Shown in pieces: positions 42,101 through 45,100 of a stretch of 64,000 nt of DNA; the first letter of the stretch is position 1; each line of letters opens with the position of its first letter. A program made the translations under genes and the position numbers. The notes under the pieces were generated by a model. That model was not told the origin of the DNA and ran no database searches. It saw only the letters and a list, made by a program, of their open reading frames with translations. Origin of the DNA: Metapseudomonas otitidis (GTDB lineage Bacteria; Pseudomonadota; Gammaproteobacteria; Pseudomonadales; Pseudomonadaceae). The stretch covers positions 1 through 64,000 of the forward strand of contig NZ_FOJP01000026.1 of assembly GCF_900111835.1 (NCBI RefSeq). The letters are read 5' to 3'.

Positions 42101-45100
42101 AACGCTCGAGGGCGGGCGCTACGAGATCACCTATAACCTGACGATCCCGCCTCATACCCGTCAGGTACTCATGCACTACGCCGTTCAGCACAAGAGCCGG
42201 GCGGAAGCTGGACGCGTGGTGATGGCGCTGGCGTCGGATGGCCACAGGGATTCCGGTCTGACGCGAGAAGAGGCGCGTGACTTGGTCAACCTGATTGGAT
42301 TGCCTGACTCCGACCGCGATGGCCTGATCGATGCCGACGAAGTACCCCTGGGCCTGAACCCGGATAACCCGGATTTCGACGAAGACGGTATCCCGGACGG
42401 GCGAGACCCCGAGCCCAAGGTCCCGGACGCCGTGCCGCCGACCGTCACTATCAATCTCAGCAATGGCCCCTACTACCCCGATGAGAGTGTCGGTATCGAA
42501 ATGGCGGTCGAGGATGCTGGAGTGGTCCGCACCGTTGAGTTGCTGATGAACGGTGAGCAGCAGGCAGTGTTCGAGGGCGCTGGCCAGCATTACCAGCACC
42601 TGACGTTGCCTGGGGAGGGGCCTGTACGCTTTGAGGTCCGGGCCACTGACAGCAATCGCAACGTCGGTGTCCAGAGCGCTGATATCGACGTGTTGCCTGT
42701 ACCGCTGAGCAGCATCAGCGGACGCATCGTCAACGATCTGGATGTGCCCCTGGCGGATGTCCGGGTGACCCTGGAGCCCGTCGGTGGTGGTGAGGTGCCT
42801 GCCTTCATGGCACGCCTGTTGGGGGATGAACGGGTCGTGACCACCGGGGAGGATGGGCGCTTCCTCTTCGAGGGTGTGAATCGCCATAAGAATGCCTACT
42901 GGATCGTCAAGGCCGAGAAACAGGTCCTGGGTTATCCCGTGGTTGGACAAATCGATGTTCAACTGCGGCAAGACGGCCCCCATGAGGCCGAAGACCTGCA
43001 GTTGTATGTCGACGATAGCTATGTAGAGCCGTTGAGCGGCGACCTTGGGCAGCGCTACGACGCTAACGAGGTCACTCTGCAATTGCCCACCGACTTCGCA
43101 TTTGCCGAAAAAACGCTGACGGTCCTGGTCGACCAGGCTCAGGTGGAAATTGGAAGGCAGATCCTTAACATCGCGACGCAGCCGCTGACGACTGATCCTG
43201 ACTTCCGCCATGCGTTTCATGTCGCGACGCTTGAGGACCGAGTGGTACTGAGTTGGACCTCCTGGCTGGTCAGAAGGGAGGTACAGGACGACCTAGTGGA
43301 TCTACAGATGGTGATTCACCGTGATGGGCGCATCGAGAACCGTTACTACAAGCTTCCACAGACAGGATGGAACTGTGAGCAGCGCCACAGCCGTTTCCTG
43401 CACGACCGCACCAGGGAGCGCGCCGATGACAGCGTTAACCTGCTGAGCGTGGATGGTCGCCAGGTCTATCGGAACATCGCCATCGAGCAGCAGTGGGACT
43501 GTGAGGTCAACCTGAATGGCTACACCATCACCTACGAGCCAACTGCCGAGGGCAACTATCGGATGGTGGTAGGGCGTCTACCGGGGCATCCGGACAGTGA
43601 CGGTGATGGCTTGTCGGATATCTACGAGGCGCTGCTGGGTACCCGCCCGGACCTCAAGGACAGCGACGGCGACTTGCTGAACGATGGGTTCGAACTCTTC
43701 AATCGCAGCGCCATGTACAGCCTGAATCCGTTGGTGCCGGAGCCGGAGGTCGCCCATGAGGATCGCGACGGCGACGGACTGACGGCCCTTGAGGAACAGG
43801 AGTACGGAAGCAGCCTGCAAAACCCGGATACGGATGGGGATGAACTGAGCGACGGAGACGAGGTGCACATCCACCATACCGATCCGACTCGCGCCGACAC
43901 CGATGGCGATTGGGTCAATGACTCGGAAGAGCTGGCGCATGCTTCCAACCCGCTCAAGGTGGACACCGATGGCGATGGGCTCAATGACTACGAGGAAATC
44001 AAGGTCCACAACACCCTGCCGGATCGACCGGACAGTGATGGTGACGAAATGGGGGACAAGTTCGAAGTCGACTACGGCATGGAGGGCACAAGCCCCGATG
44101 GCGACGAGGACCAGGACGGCCTCACTAACCTCGAGGAGTTCCGCCTGGGCACTCATCCGCGGCAGTTGGACGGTGATGGTGATGGCCTGCCTGACAAGCT
44201 CGAGGTTGCGTTGGGGCTTTCACCCACCAAGTACGACAGCGATGGTGCCGGTCGGGGCGATGGCGATGAACTCTTCGTGGACGGCACCGACCCTGAAAAC
44301 CCAGCGGATGACCTTGCACCGGTCGAGAGGGCAACCGACCTCTACCTGGCCACGGAGTCCGGCTTCGATGTGAACGTAGATGCTGCTGGGCGTTTGGGTT
44401 TCCGTGAGCCCGGACAAGACAATGAGTTTGGCGTACGGTTCGCTCTCAGCCTTGATCCGCTGGGTGGCGAGCAAGGCGGTGCTTCTAGCGACGCGCCGTT
44501 TGACGATGGACAAGGACGCTACGCGCGTATGGGTGAGGAGCCCATATGGCGGGGACCGCTGACGGCAGTCGATAGTGGGTTGCTGGTCAGTCGTGAGTAC
44601 TACGCACCCGCATCGGGAAGCGGTTATGTACGAGTGCTGGACAGGTTCTATAACGTCGGGGCTCAGCCGCGTACGGTTTCCCCGAGACTGATTTCGAAAC
44701 CTACCTCCTGGTGGAAAGGCTACAAGCAGCAGACATCCAGTGGTGATGAGGCGCTGACGGCTGAGGACGGCTGGTTCAGCCTGCGGAAGTATGTGGACGA
44801 GGGCGAAGTGCCAACCCTGAGCCCTGCATCGGTCGTCCATGTGTTCGCCGATCTGGCAGGGCGTGGCTCGCTCGGCAGCAACGAGCTTTTCAGTAGTTCC
44901 GAGTACGGATGGCATGTCGGCTACAGGTTCGAAATCCCGGCCAATGATCACCGCGTGGTCATGTCGTTCCTGGCGATGGAGAACCTGCAAGGTGGTGCTC
45001 AGAGCATGGCAACAATGATCCAGAGCCTGGGCACTACAACGCTGTCAGGCATTGCGGCGGCGGATCGTGCCCGCATCGTCAACTTCACGCCGTGCCAGGA

